The position numbers and the translations under genes were made by a program. A stretch of DNA of 64,000 nt from Liolophura sinensis (Eukaryota > Mollusca > Polyplacophora > Chitonida > Chitonidae): NCBI RefSeq assembly GCF_032854445.1, contig NC_088304.1, positions 30,141,732 to 30,205,731 on the forward strand, in the 5' to 3' direction. The notes under the pieces were generated by a model that saw only the letters and a list, made by a program, of their open reading frames with translations, was not told the DNA's origin and made no database searches. Shown here one piece after another: positions 29,101 through 41,424 of this stretch (position 1 is its first letter; every line of letters starts with the position of its first letter).

Positions 29101-29822
29101 GCGATCCAGTCTGCTTTATCGAATTTCCACCTAGCTATACGTTCTAAAGAATTAGAAGTGATATGCTCTAGGATAATAGGAAAATGGTCACTACCACAAA
29201 GATCGTCATGCACCTTCCAAGAAAAATCTGGGAGAAGTGATGGATCTGAGATAGTGAGATCGATAGCAGAATAAGCGCCATTACCTGGATGTAAATAGGT
29301 GTTAGAACCATCATTGAAATAACACAGTTCCTCCTTCGATAAAAAATCTTCCATTAACTTGCCCTTATTATTTATGTTATTACTGCCCCATAGGGGGTTA
29401 TGGGAATTAAAATCTCCCATAAGTATAAAAGGTTTGGGTAATTGTTCTTTTAGATTACGTAACTGCAAAGCTGACAAAGAAATGTTCGGGGAAATATACA
29501 CCGAACATAATGTGATTGTTTTGGACAACGAAACACGAACAGCCACAGCCTGCAGTTCTGTATCCAGAGCAACAGGGCTGTGAATAACATTGTTATTCAC
29601 GAAGATGGAAGAGCCGCCTGCAGCTCGATCTTCTTCATTTGAATAAGTGCTGTATAAGGAATAATTTTTCAGAGTTATATTATCTTTGTCAGATGTCTTC
29701 AGGTGAGTTTCCTGAGGACACAGGGCAATAGGATTAACTGATTGAACTAACTGTGTTATTTCAAGAAAATTGACCTTAAGGCCTCGACAATTCCACTGTA
29801 TAATTTTGTCTAAATAAGACAT
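26137..29822 (-). pseudogene. Copy E ORF2, nearly intact, two lesions
   Basis: Full-length ORF2 equivalent (APE, RT, RNase H, C-terminal finger) with two inactivating lesions. At about 28101-28107, GAA became TAA together with a 3 bp loss, just before FFDLEKAYD in the RT. At about 29055, about 7 bp is lost, shifting the frame in the endonuclease-RT linker. All catalytic motifs are otherwise readable: QETHLKTSDKDN, GDFNSHNPLWG, YVDDFLICY, YTDGSKDG and WIPSHIGIHGN. Decay is recent. Confidence 0.9.
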
Positions 29823-29884
29823 TATGGAGGGAGACGTATAGGAGATTTCTCTTTATGTTTGGACCGAGGACGACCCTTCCTTGG

Positions 29885-32832
29885 AATGAATGAATGAATG
29901 ATTATGGCTTAACGCCACATCGGCAATATTTCAGCCATACCGTGGCGAGAACAAGGTGAAAGCAAGAGACGGTTAAGGTTTTCGATATGACAATATGAAC
30001 ACCAAAAGTAAAACAAAAAGTACAGACGTGATTAAAATCGAATAAAAGAAAAATAAGATTTAAAACTCGAAAACCAGGGTTAGAGTACATGTATAAATAT
30101 ATATAACTGTTTATCTATAGATATCCATGACAATTAAAATTTATATTTTATTATATAGGCCAATGGCCTTTAAATAATTTATGACAACATCGCCAGCGAT
30201 GCTGTCAAACAAATCATATATAGAGTTGACTGTGTAGAATCTCTGCCGAACATGGGCAAAGTCTACACAGTCAACCAGAATATGTTTGATGCCATATTGA
30301 GCATCACATCCAACACACTCGGGAGCACTGTTCCCATCCAAGATGAAATTGTGTGTCAGATGAGAATGTCCAATACGGCATCTGGTTAAAACGACTTGGT
30401 CTCTACGAGACATATCAAATGTATATGAATTATAGCCAATGACCGGATGAATGGCATGCAGTTTATTATGGACCTGCAAGTTCCATTCACCCTGCCAAAG
30501 GCCACGAATATATTTAAGAATATTGGACTTCATGTCAGTATAAGGGATTTTATCTTAGATATGGGTTTATTTAGGGCAGCTTTCGCCTCCCTGTCTGCGA
30601 CTGTGTTTCCATGGATACCAATATGACTTGGTATCCAGCAGAATATAATATCTTTACCTCTTCTAATTAATTTCCTATGTATAGCTAAAATTTGAAGGAT
30701 CAAGGGATTTTTAAATTTATTATTCTGTATTGCCAATAGGCAAGACAACGAGTCAGTGCATATCATTGCCCTCTGGGCACACCCAGAAGAAACATATAAT
30801 AAGGCCAGGAGTATAGCTCTGGCCTCGGCAGAGAATATTGAAGAAGAGGATGGAAGACGAAAGGAAGAGACCCGCTGCTCTAAGACAGCCGCAGTCGCAA
30901 CCCTGTCCCCATCCTTCGACCCGTCAGTATATATAAATTTATAATCCGTATAATTAGCTTTAATTTCAGCAAAACCTTGCTGAATTATAAGAGGATTTGT
31001 ATTGGATTTATTATATTTACGTAGATCAAATATTAGTTTTGGTTGTGGGAGAAGCCATGGAGGAGACTCCGGAAAAGACACCGGAGCTATATCATCCAGC
31101 TTGATGTTAGCTCCCACAATATGGTCCTGTATACGAAGACCGAACGAAGGGATCTTGTTAGGACATTTAGTATATTTGTCTACATACAATGGATTGAAAA
31201 CACAGTCGTAGGCAGGGTTTGTTGGATGAGCTTTAAGCTTTGTACTATATTGAAGGCTAAGTTTTATACGTCGGTGATATAAAGAAGGTTCATTTGCCTC
31301 CACGTATAAACTTTCTACTGGTGAGGTTCTAAAAGCACCAAGGCTGAGCCTCAAACCTTGGTGATGAACAGGATCCAACATTTTAATGTACGACTTCCTA
31401 GCGGAACCGTAAATGATGGATCCATAGTCCAATTTAGACCTCACCAGAGAACGATATAAATTAAGTAAAACTGATCGGTCAGCACCCCAATCGGTGCTAG
31501 ACACGACCTTAATTATATCGAGAGCCTTTGTACATTTAGCTTTAAGCATTTTTATGTGAGGTATAAAAGATAGCTTACTATCAAATATTATACCTAAAAA
31601 TTTTGTTTCTCCAACAATTTTAATCTGTTTACCACAAAAAGTAAGCTCAGGGTCAAGATGAAGTTTCCGTTTATTACAAAAATGCATACCGACGGTTTTA
31701 GACGTTGAAAATCTAAAACCGTTTTCAGTTGCCCATTTCTCGATCTTATTGAGACAAAGCTGCAACTGACGTTCGATATTATTCATATTCTTAGCTCGGT
31801 AGCATATAAGGAAATCATCCACGTATAAAGAACCCTCTGTGCCAGATGTTAATGTTTTTGCTAGGCTATTTATTTTTATGCTAAACAGAGTTGGTGATAG
31901 AATGCTGCCCTGGGGTACACCCATTTCCTGCTCATAAGAGTCAGAAAGAGTGGACCCAACCCGTACCTTAAACTGACGATCGGATAAAAATTGAGATATA
32001 AATATAGGTAATCGACCTTTAAGACCCATGTTCGCGAGGTCTTTTAAAATACCATATTTCCATGTGGTGTCGTAGGCCTTTTCAAGGTCAAAAAATATGG
32101 ACACCACATGTTCATTATTGATGAAGCCATCGCGAATAAAAGTTTCGAATCGAACAAGGTGATCCATGGTAGATCTACCTTGCCGAAAACCACATTGAAT
32201 ATTAGATAAAAGCTTGTTGGTTTCAAGAAACCAAACAAGTCTATCATTAATCATCCGTTCCATAGTCTTACATACACAGCTGGTAAGAGCTATGGGACGG
32301 TAATTATTTGGATCATTATGATCCTTACCCGGTTTGGGAACCGGGATAATACACGCCTCCCTCCATGAGGCTGGAAAATTACCAGTTATCCAAATATCAT
32401 TAATCAAGTCCAAGAGAGTCTCCAGTGGCTCAGGTGGTAAATGGTTCAGAAACTTATAATATACATTATCAGGACCACAAGCAGTATCGTGGGCCTTTTT
32501 TAATGCAGTTTTAAGTTCCTCGATATTAAAAGGATTATTATAATCTTCTAAATTCTTAGAAGAAAAGGGCAATTTAATTTTCTCCTTCTGGCTTTTAATA
32601 CGTTGGAATTCTTTAGTATAATTCTCAGAAGAAGATTTCCTTGAGATTGTTTCAGCTAGTTTATTTGCTATATCGGGTGGAGAAGTTATTATATTATCTC
32701 CATCTTTTAAATGCTGAACGTTTGCTCTATTATTTTTGCCCTTAAGTTTCTGAACCATGTTCCAGACCTTACGCATGGGTGTTTTTGACGTAATGCCCGA
32801 AACAAAGTTCCGCCAACAAGATCGTCTCTTGG
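29885..32832 (-). mobile_element. LINE-1W copy F, 5'-truncated (2.95 kb), inserted in ORF1 of E
   Basis: Minus-strand insertion with an exact 12 bp duplication acccttccttgg (29873-29884 and 32833-32844). It starts in ORF2 just before SGITSKTPMRKVWNM and runs to the CATT tail. Its sequence is very close to copy B, suggesting a recent common source. It lies inside E and is therefore younger than E. Confidence 0.93.
30141..32832 (-). pseudogene. Copy F ORF2 fragment (RT to C-terminus), one frameshift
   Basis: Open through RT (YRPIALTSCVCKTMERM, GVPQGSILSPTLF, YVDDFLICY) and most of RNase H (YTDGSKDG, AEARAILLAL, CTDSLSCL, WIPSHIGIHGNTVADREA). A single T is missing from the T-run at about 30548-30552 (gggattttatc against gggatttttatc elsewhere), which shifts the frame before the last 130 codons. 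It lacks the endonuclease because of 5' truncation. Confidence 0.88.
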
Positions 32833-32844
32833 ACCCTTCCTTGG

Positions 32845-34143
32845 AGATCGGCTGGAAGATCTCCCTGGTGCGGGTGATGTATCCATCACATCTGCATCCG
32901 ATGTTGTAGGACCAACGTCCTCCAACGATCCAAATCTATTAAAAGTTTGGACAGGGTCCCTGGTGGCCTTCGAGGGACGCTCTGTGGGACCGCTAGGTTT
33001 ACTATTATCACTATTATATTTATTTGCAGATTTGGTTTTGGCAGATTTGTTTTTGAATTGGTTAATTTCAGGTTTATCAGTTTGTTGTTTATTATTGACT
33101 GGTTTTATTTGCTGTTCTGCAGTGGTCTGTGTTGAGCAGGAAATATGCGCAGGTTGAGCAGCAGGTTGTAAAGATGTGAAGCTAGGTTTGTCGTTTCCAA
33201 TGGGCCATGTTAATGAAGTCTGAGTTCCAACAGACGTTGTAGTTCGCTTGACCACATTGGCAAACGAAGATTGGAGTGATGTGTTAGAGACGGAGGCCAA
33301 TTTGCGGGCCTCCTGATAAGAGATATTATTTTTAGTTTTTAGATTTATTATTTGCTTTTCTTTAATAAAAAACGGACAGTCCTTGGAGGAGGCCATGTGA
33401 TCTCCACTGCAATTACAACACTTAACTGTGCTGCTGCAGTCGAAACCATCATGACCCTCACTGCCGCATCTAAAACAAACCATTTTATTTTTACATTGGC
33501 CCTTGCCGTGACCAAATTTTTGGCAAGTAAAGCAGCGTGTAGGGTTGGGAATGTATAAATCTACACTAACCCTATACGGGCCAATGTAGATATACGACGG
33601 AAGCGAGGTTGTGTTAAAGGTCAAAAGATATGTATTAAGTTTAATGATGTTGCCAGATTTCTTCATAGTGAAGCGTTTAACTCTGGCAACACCCTGTGAT
33701 TTCAGTTCTGTGCATATTTCCTCCTCAGACAAGTCAATAATATCACCATCCCGGTCACGAATTATTCCCTGACAGCTGTTCAGGGAATTGTGCGGGGATG
33801 CGAAAACAGATATATCAGCAATTTTATTTAATGATAATAAATTTTTTGATTGTTGCTTCCGGAAACATTCAATGAGAATGTCTCCGGATCTTAACTTTTT
33901 AACTGTTTTTAATGTTCCAGCTGTGCCCTGGAGAGCCCTTTTCAACACAAAAGGGTGAATTTTTGAAGCCGGCTTCTGTTCACTCTTAGTCGAGAGAACA
34001 ATAAAAGCCGGCCAGCTGTCCTGTCCATTATCAAGAGAGTCTGAAAAAAGTTCTAACTTCCTCTTTTTGTCAGCACTTGATGAAGTCGGCTGAGAGGAAG
34101 ATCTGTTAGGCATAGTTAAAGTTGAGATTTGAAATGAGGCCAT
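32845..34143 (-). pseudogene. Copy E ORF1 N-terminal part, otherwise intact, cut by F
   Basis: 433 codons from MASFQISTLTMPNRSS (ATG 34141-34143) through the three CCHC knuckles (CFTCQKFGHGKGQC, CFRCGSEGHDGFDC, CNCSGDHMASSKDC) to SRSPRKG. The missing last 21 codons (RPRSKHKEKSPI... stop) are on the other side of F at 29822-29884, in the same frame. E therefore had an intact ORF1 of about 453 aa when F landed in it. The alternative ORF that reads on into F is an artefact. Confidence 0.88.
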
Positions 34144-34748
34144 TGTTTAATTTTTTTTTAATTTCGCCTTACGTGTCCCCCACCCGCAACGGAGTGCCAA
34201 CAAGGGCGAATCTACCTCTGCGGATGACCGGCAGAGAATAGAAACAGGGAATCCACGCAAGGTATACTCGAACAGATTGAGTTATACCAAAAGGTTAAAT
34301 TCAATCTACTCGATTGACCCATTAGCCACCGCCTTCTGCATTGACCCCAAAGGAAGTGCATCTGAAGAAGAGCAAACTTGACATCTCAGTAAGACAAAGA
34401 ATAACAAACGGGATCAAGTGTAGGGCTTGACGTGACCAGCCGATTGATCGGACCGGGCCCATCCGACCTCCCGTCTCTCTCCAAGTAAGGGCCAAAGTGG
34501 CGTGTTGGGCGTGAGGATCTCGCAAGACCAACCCGCCCTCAGCCACCAGGATCCCGTCCTCGTAGATTACGGGTTGCAACCCACGGCAAACAGGTCGCTC
34601 CTCGGTTGCCTCTCACACAACCGGGAAGATGTGAGCCTATTATATTCACCGGGCTCACACAGGAGAGCTCTAGGTTAGTCGACTTTTACGACAAGCTTGC
34701 CTAGAGGGCTGAGGTCCTATTCTTATCACCCCGGAAACCCCACGGGGG
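34144..34748 (-). promoter_or_regulatory. LINE-1W 5' UTR of copy E
   Basis: Ends at CCCCCGTGGGG (34748). Its ORF1-proximal 200 bp differs clearly from B and C (for example tctacctctgcggatgaccg at 34210-34229), while the outer 300 bp is nearly identical, so the 5' UTR is modular between subfamilies. Confidence 0.55.
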
Positions 34749-35515
34749 CCCATCCAAGATGAAATTGTGTGTTAAACGAGAATCCCCAATACGGCGTCTT
34801 GTTAAAACGACTTTGGTCTCTACGAGACATCAAGTGTATAGGAATTATAGCCAATGACAGGATGAATGGCATGCAGCTTATTTAAAACCTGGAGATCCCA
34901 TTCACCCTGCCAAAGGCGACGAATATATTTAAGAGTATTAGACCTAAAATCATTATATGGCATTTTAACTTTCGACAAAGGTTTAGTAAGGGCAGCTTTT
35001 GCCTCCCTGTCTACGACTGTGTTTCCATGGATACCAATATAAGTTGGTATCCAAGAGAATATGATATCTTTACCGCTTTTAATTACCGGCCCGGATAGCA
35101 CAATTGGAAGAGCGTCTGACTCGATCCTTGATCGAGTCACACCTAGGACTATAAAAGAGGAAGTTGTAACTTCCTCGCTTGGCGTTCAGCATCAAGGGGA
35201 TAGTGCAACGACTGGTTGACCCGTATCAGTATAATGGCTTGGGCAGGGCGACTTACTTGCCTTCGGTAAGTCATCCCAGTGAAGCAGCACTAGATAAAAG
35301 AGCGGTAGAAATCCTTTCTGCTACAAGGAGGCACATTGCACGTACATGCACCCTAAGGATTCCTTCGTCGCCATATGACTGAAAAATTGTTGAGTACGAC
35401 GTTAAACCCCAAGTACTCACTCACTCACCTCCTTTAATTAATTTTCTGTGTATGGCTAATATTTCGAGGATCAACGGATTTTTAAATTTATTATTCTGTA
35501 TTGTCAAAAGGCAAG
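34749..35515 (-). pseudogene. Copy G/I ORF2 fragment (RNase H end), interrupted by a SINE
   Basis: Minus-strand coding remnant (PTYIGIHGNTVVDREAKAALTKP, KYIRRLWQGEWDLQ) with frameshifts near 34815. The WIPSHIGIHGN block is altered (SWIPTYIGIHGN). A tRNA-derived SINE (35086-35430) separates 34749-35085 from 35431-35515. Confidence 0.75.
35086..35430 (+). mobile_element. tRNA-derived SINE with (ACTC)n tail, complete
   Basis: About 345 bp. The head looks like a Pol III promoter: tagcacaattgg (A box, 35096-35107) and a B-box-like gatcgagtcac (35131-35141). A body follows, with tgcatgtacgtg-type sequence on the other strand. The 3' end has the hairpin CGTCGcCATATGAC-TGAAAAATT-GTTGAGTACGACG, then TTAAACCCC and ACTC repeats (35413-35429). 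It is flanked by cttttaatta/cctttaatta (35076-35085 and 35431-35440, 9 of 10). It resembles tRNA-SINEs widespread in bivalves (recognition, not a search). Confidence 0.85.
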
Positions 35516-35784
35516 AATGAATGAATGAATGAATGATTATGGCTTAACGCCACATCGGCAATATTTCAGCCATATCGTGGCGAGAACAAGGTGAAAACAA
35601 GAGACGGTCAAGGTTTTCGATATAATAATATGAACATCAAAAGTAAAACAAAAAGTACAGACATGTTTAAAATCGCATAAAAGAAAAAATAAGAGTTAAA
35701 ACTCGAAAACCAAGGTTATATATTACATGTATAAATCTATATGTATATAACTGTTTATCTATACATATTTATGATAATTAAAAT

Positions 35785-38700
35785 TTATATTTTGTGATAT
35801 AGGCCAATGGCCTTCAAATAATTGATGACAACATCGCCAGCGATGCTGTCAAATAAATCATATATAGAGTTTACCGTGTAGAACCTTTGCCGAACATGGG
35901 CAAAGTCTACACAGTCAACCAGAATATGTTTGATGCCATATTGAGCATCACATCCAACACACTCGGGAGGACTGCTCCCATCTAAGATGAAATTCTGTGT
36001 CAGATGAGAATGACCAATACGGCATCTGGTTAAAACGACTTGGTCTCTACGAGACATATCAAATGTATATGAATTATAGCCAATGACCGGATGAATGGCA
36101 TGCAGTTTATTATGGATCTGCAAGTCCCATTCACCCTGCCAAAGGCGATGAATATATTTACGAATATTAGACTTCACGTCAGTATAAGGGAATTTAACCC
36201 GAGATACAGGTTTATATAGGGCAGCTTTTGCTTCCCTGTCCACGACTGTGTTTCCATGGATACCAGTGTGACTTGGTATCCAACAGAATATAATATCTTT
36301 ACCTCTTTTGATTAGTTTTCGGTGTTTGGCTATTATCTCAAGTATCAATGGATTTTTAAATTTATTATTCTGAATCGCCAAAAGGCAAGACAGCGAGTCG
36401 CTGCATATCACTGCCCTCTGGACATGCCCAGAGGAAACATATGATAAGGCCAGGAGTATAGCCCTGGCCTCTGCAGAAAAGATAGAAGATGAAGGTGGCA
36501 GACGAAGAGAAGTGACCCGCTGCTCTAAGACAGCCGCAGCCGCAACCCTGTCCCCATCCTTTGACCCGTCAGTGTATATAAATTTGTAATCCATATAGTG
36601 AGCCTTGATTTCAGCAAAACTTTGCTGAATTATAAGAGGATTTGTATTCGATTTATTATATTTACGTAGATCAAATATTAGTTTGCTTTGTGGGAGAAGC
36701 CATGGAGGAGACTCCGGAAAAGACACCTGAGCTATATCCTCCAGCTTGATGTTACCTCCCACAAAATGGTCCCGTATGCGAAGACCGAACGAAGGGATCT
36801 TGTTAGGACATTTAATATAATTTGTCTACATATATTGGATTGAAAACAGTCATAGGCAGGGTTTGTTGGATGAGCTTTAAGCTTACTAGCGTATTGAAGG
36901 CTAAGTTTTATACGTCGGTTGTATAAGGAAGGCTCATTTGCCTCCACGTATAAACTTTCTACTGGTGAGGTTCTAAAAGCACCAAGGCTGAGCCTCAAAC
37001 CTTGGTGATGAACAGGATCCAACATTTTAATGTACGACTTCCTAGCGGAACCGTAAATGATGGATCCATAGTCCAATTTAGACCTCACCAGAGAACGATA
37101 TAAATTAAGTAAAACTGATCGGTCAGCACCCCAATCGGTGCTAGACACGACCTTAATTATATTCGAGAGCCTTTGTACATTTAGCTTTAAGCATTTTTAT
37201 ATGAGTATAAAAGATAGCTTACTATCAAATATTATACCTAAAAATTTAGTTTCTCCAACAATTTTAACCTGTTCACCACAAAATTAAGCTCGGGATCAAG
37301 ATGAAGTTTCCGTTTATTACAAAAATGCATACGACGGTTTTAGACGTTGAAAATCTAAAACCGTTTTCAGTTGCCCATTTCTCGATTTTGTTGAGACAAA
37401 GCTGCAACTGACGTTCGATATTATTCATATTCTTAGCTCGGTAGCATATAAGAAATCATCGACGTATAAAGAACCCTCTGTGCCAGATGTTAATGTTTTT
37501 GCTAGGCTATTTATTTTTATGCTGAACAGAGTTGGTGATAGAATACTGCCCTGGGGTACACCCATTTCCTGCTCATAAGAGTCAGAAAGAGTGGACCCAA
37601 CCCGTACCTTAAACTGACGATCGGATAAAAATTGAGATATAAATATAGGTAATCGACCTTTAAGACCCATATCCTTGAGGTCTTTTAAAATACCATATTT
37701 CCATGTGGTGTCGTAAGCCTTTTCAAGGTCAAAAAAAATGGACACCACATGTTCATTATTAACAAAACCATTACGGATAAAAGTTTCAAATCGAACAAGG
37801 TGATCTAAAGTAGATCGACCTTGACGAAAACCACATTGAATGTTAGATAAAAGCTTGTTGGTTTCAAGAAACCAAACAAGTCTATCATTAATCATCCGTT
37901 CCATAGTCTTACAGACACAGCTGGTAAGAGCTATGGGACGGTAATTATTTGGATCATTATGATCCTTACCCGGTTTGGGAACCGGGATAATACACGCCTC
38001 CCTCCATGATGGTGGAAAATTACCAGTTATCCAAATATCATTAATCAAGTCCAAGAGAGTCTCCAGTGGCTCAGGTGGTAAATGGTTCAGAAACTTATAA
38101 TATACATTATCAGGACCACAAGCAGTATCGTGGGCCTTTTTTAATGCAGTTCTAAGTTCCTCGATATTGAATGGACAATTATAATCTTCTAAATTTTTAG
38201 AAGAAAAGGGCAATTTAATTTTCTCCTTCTGGTTTTTAATATGTTGGAATTCTTTAGTATAGTTTCTTAGAAGAAGATTTCTTGGAAATTGTTTCAGCTA
38301 ATTTATTGGCTATATCAGAGTGGAGATGTTAATATATTATCTCCATCTTTTAAATGCTGAACTTTTGCTTTATTATTTTTGCCCTTAAGTTTCTGAACCA
38401 TGTTCCAGACCTTACGCATGGGTGTTTTTGACGTAATGCCTGAAACAAAGTTCCGCCAACAAGATCGTCTCTTGGACTTGAGTAATCGACGAGCCTTAGC
38501 TCGAAAAATACGAACCTGGTTTAAGTTATTATCAGTAGGACAAATATTAAAATTTCGCTCAGCCTTTTTGCGGTCCTTAATGGCTTTGCGACAGTCCTGA
38601 TCATACCAGGGTTTGCTTTTGATTGTGGATTTGTCGAGGTTTTAGGGATAGTTCTATCGGCAGCTCGTAAAAGAAGCTCGTAAATTTTAATTATTGGATC

Positions 38701-39481
38701 ATTTGCTGCATTGAGAGTCTCTGGAGTGATATCAGCCTCACAGAACGAACATCTCAAATGCGATCCAATCTGCTTTATCGAATTTCCACCTAGCTACACG
38801 TTCTAAAGAATTAGAAGTGATATGCTCTAGGATAATAGGAAAATGGTCACTACCACAAAGATCGTCATGCACCTTCCAAGAAAAATCTAGGAGAAGTGAT
38901 GGATCTGTGATAGTGAGATCGATAGCAGAATAAGCGCCATTACCTGGATGTAAATAGGTATTAGAACCATCATTGAAATAACACAGTTCATCCTTCGATA
39001 AGAAGTCCTCTACTATCTTGCCCTTATTGTTTATGTTATTACTGCCCCATAGGGGGTTGTGGGAATTAAAATCTCCCATAAGTATAAAAGGTTTTGGCAA
39101 CTGTTCAGTTAAATTATGCAATTGCAAAGCTGACAAAGAAATGTTAGGAGGAATATAAACGGAACATAATGTGATTGTTTCAGACAACGAAACACGGACG
39201 GCCACAGCCTGAAGTTCTGTATCCAGAGAAACAGGGCTGTGGATAATGCTGTTATTTATGAGTATTGAGGAGCCGCCAGCAGTTCGCTCTTTTTCATTTA
39301 CATAAGTACTATATAAAGAATAATTTTTAAGAGTTATTTTATCTTTGTCAGATGTCTTCAGATGAGTTTCCTGAAGACAAAGGGCAATAGGATTTAGTAA
39401 TTGAACTAGCTGTGTTATTTCAATAAAATTTACCTTAAGACCTCGACAATTCCACTGTATAATTTTATCATATATCGCCAT
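35785..39481 (-). pseudogene. Copy H ORF2, at least five small indels
   Basis: Full domain set recognisable: endonuclease (QETHLKTSDKDK, GDFNSHNPLWG, SDHFPIIL at 38738-39481), RT (YRPIALTSC, GVPQGSILSPTLF, YVDDFL) and RNase H (YTDGSKDGDRVAAAAV, WIPSHTGIHGN), plus the C-terminal finger. Frames break near 36750, 37160, 37270-37450, 38230-38320 and 38750; each break is a 1-4 bp indel relative to B or C (for example aagaaatcatc for aaggaaatcatc at about 37450). Its start shares the TAATG overlap with ORF1 at 39481. Confidence 0.88.
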
Positions 39482-40297
39482 TATGGAGGGAGACGTATAG
39501 GAGATTTATCTTTGTGTTTGGACCGCGGGCGACCCTTCCGTGGAGATCGGCTGTTAGATCTCCCTGGTGCGGGTGATGTATCCATCACCTCCGCATCTGA
39601 GGTTGAAGGACCAACGTCCTCCAACGATCCAAACTTATTAAAAGTTTGGACAGGGTCCCTAGTGGCCTTAGAGGGACGCTCTGTTGGGCCACTAGGTTTA
39701 TTAGATTTATTGTTATTATTTGAAGGGTTATTTTCGGACATATTTTTGTTTCTACGTTGATTAAGTTTGGGGTTATCGGTTCGGTCAGTATTATTCGCTG
39801 GTTGTATTTGTTGTATTAAGGTAGTTTGGGTTGAGGAAGTATTGAAAGCAGGTCGAACAGTAGGTTCAACAGAAACAGGAGAAGGTTTCAAGTTTGCAAT
39901 GGGCCAAGTCATTGATGTTTGAGTAGCAACAGATGCTACTCGCTTGACCGCATTGGCAAATGAAGTCTGCAGTGAAGTATTAGGAGGCGAGACAAGTTTC
40001 CGGGCCTCCTGATACGATATATTGTTTTTAGTTTTTATAGTGATTATTTCTTTTTCTTTTATGAAAAGTGGACAGTCCCTAGAGGAGGCCATGTGATCTC
40101 CACCACAATTGCAACACTTAACTGTGTTGCTGCAGTCGAAACCCTCATGACCTTCACTGCCACATCGAAAACAAACAAGTTTATTTTTACATTGGCCCTT
40201 GCCATGACCAAATTTCTGGCACGTGAAACAACGTGTTGGGTTAGGGATGTATAAGTCTACACTAACCCTATACGGGCCAATGTAAATGTATGATGGA
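39481..40297 (-). pseudogene. Copy H ORF1, C-terminal part
   Basis: Starts inside SYIYIGPYRVSVDLYIPNPTRC and keeps the three CCHC knuckles (CFTCQKFGHGKGQC, CFRCGSEGHEGFDC, CNCGGDHMASSRDC), the low-complexity region, PSGPTERPSKATRDPVQTFNKF and the basic tail. Open from the truncation point to the stop. The first residues of the apparent ORF (MQRLAFLPFD) come from flanking copy G/I, not from H. Confidence 0.85.
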
Positions 40298-40309
40298 TCA
40301 AAAGGCAAG

Positions 40310-40520
40310 AAAGCAAGTCGCTGCATATCACAGTCCTCTTAGCATGCCCAGAAGAAACATATGATAAGGCCAGGAGTATAGCCCTGGCCTGTGCAGAAAA
40401 GATTGAAGATGGGGATAGACCAACTCAATGAAGTTTGAGTAGCAATAGATACTACTCGCTTGACCTCATTGTCGAAGGAAGTATGCAGAGAGGTATTAGA
40501 GGGTGAGACTATTCTGCAGG
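40310..40520 (-). pseudogene. Copy G/I deletion junction: RNase H fused to ORF1
   Basis: The first ~100 bp matches the RNase H region (complement of SAQARAILLALSY...). From about 40413 the sequence matches the ORF1 region that follows the knuckles (taccaactcaatgaag-like, agtagcaatagatactactcgcttg). The ~4 kb normally between them is absent. A few bases (atgggg) at the junction occur in both parents, consistent with a microhomology-mediated deletion. Confidence 0.7.
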
Positions 40521-41424
40521 CTTGTTTTACGCCGCCTTTACGACAAAAGGGAGAATTTCAATTTTGATATCGCAAATTATCCTTATTTGGATAGCAGTAT
40601 ACCAAAGGGTCCTGCATATGGCGTATACAAATATCGCCTTGTAGCATTTGTCAGGTCTTGCGTTAATCGTGATGATTTCAATCTGCGTCACAAGTTGCTA
40701 GTTCAAAAACTAGTTTTTCAAGAATACACCATCAAACGCCTTCATTCTAAGTTTCTCAAATTGTACGATGAGTATAACACTCGCGTTGGCAGGTATGGAC
40801 AGAGCGTTCAGAATCTCTGGCGATCTGCTGTGTGATCAACCACAGACGGCGCTGTTATTACTATGTACATATCTAACACGTGCATGGTATTTAACAACAT
40901 AGATGGCGCTGGCTGCCCAGTGTAACTGTCTATCTTGTAGACAGTTTTTATACAGACCAGCATGTCATGTGTATCATAGATAGCGCTTCTTGGAGTATGA
41001 GATCCTTACATATTAACGGGAAAGATGTAATCGTCCGTTGCCTTTGAATCAAAATACGATCGGTTAAGGTCTTTAGCGCTCGTCATTTTCAAACTGTATC
41101 TAATACCGCTTAACCTGGGGCCAGGGGCCGTAAAGGTGGTCATCATCATTACATCTGCATGATGCCTTTATGAACAGTTGCAATCAAAGCGCGACTGAGA
41201 TTCTTGCCTGGTATATCCATTGTCTCCCTGACATCATTGAAAACTGATGACCGCTTCACTTTTGTGTGTTACCGGCTTTATTTCCTAGTTGTATAATTTC
41301 GTACATACCTTTGTCTTTGGGAGCTAGTGTTAAACGTTGTTTTCGAAATGGATCTTGTGATTATCGACTTTGAACGCCCTTTACGGGCTACGGATGGTAT
41401 ATGAATGTCAGACATTACGCTTAT
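40521..41424 (+). pseudogene. Relic of a different retroelement RT C-terminus, inserted in copy G/I
   Basis: Plus-strand reading (to stop about 40835): DIANYPYLDSSIPKGPAYGVYKYRLVAFVRSC..., LRHKLLVQKLVFQEYTIKRLHSKFLKLYDEYNTRVGRYG. The pattern (FPYLDG-IP--PAYGVYISQL..R..R.C....DF..R......KL..QGY....L...F..FY) is one I recall at the C-terminus of an RT family common in marine invertebrate genomes; the element name is uncertain. The rest (40836-41424) is non-coding. It interrupts ORF1 of copy G/I between ctgcaggc and cctgataag, with no clear duplication. A degenerate homologue lies at 42960-43190. Confidence 0.5.

Larger units (their letters stand above)
25885..34748 (-). mobile_element. LINE-1W copy E, full length, split by copy F
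   Basis: Tail at 25885-25900, ORF2 26137-29822, ORF1 29822-29884 plus 32845-34143, 5' UTR 34144-34748 with the conserved terminus. Without F (29885-32832) and its 12 bp duplication, the length is about 5.9 kb. Its left flank is copy D and its right flank is the C-terminal region of copy G/I. The two flanks do not share a duplication, which suggests that the present E joins two different insertion sites by recombination. Confidence 0.9.
35516..40297 (-). mobile_element. LINE-1W copy H, 5'-truncated in ORF1 (4.8 kb)
   Basis: Inserted in copy G/I with a 12 bp duplication tcaaaaggcaag (35504-35515 and 40298-40309). Tail (CATT)n at 35516-35535, 3' UTR to 35784, ORF2 35785-39481, ORF1 remnant 39481-40297. 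The 5' UTR and the N-terminal half of ORF1 are missing through 5' truncation. Confidence 0.9.

Noticed and set aside
32707-34143. A 478 aa ORF1 ending in LVGGTLFRALRQKHPCV
   Set aside because: Its C-terminus is antisense to copy F; the true ORF1 end is at 29822-29884.
35086-35180. A functional tRNA gene
   Set aside because: A-box and B-box-like sequences are present but no cloverleaf can be formed, and the unit continues into a SINE body and tail.
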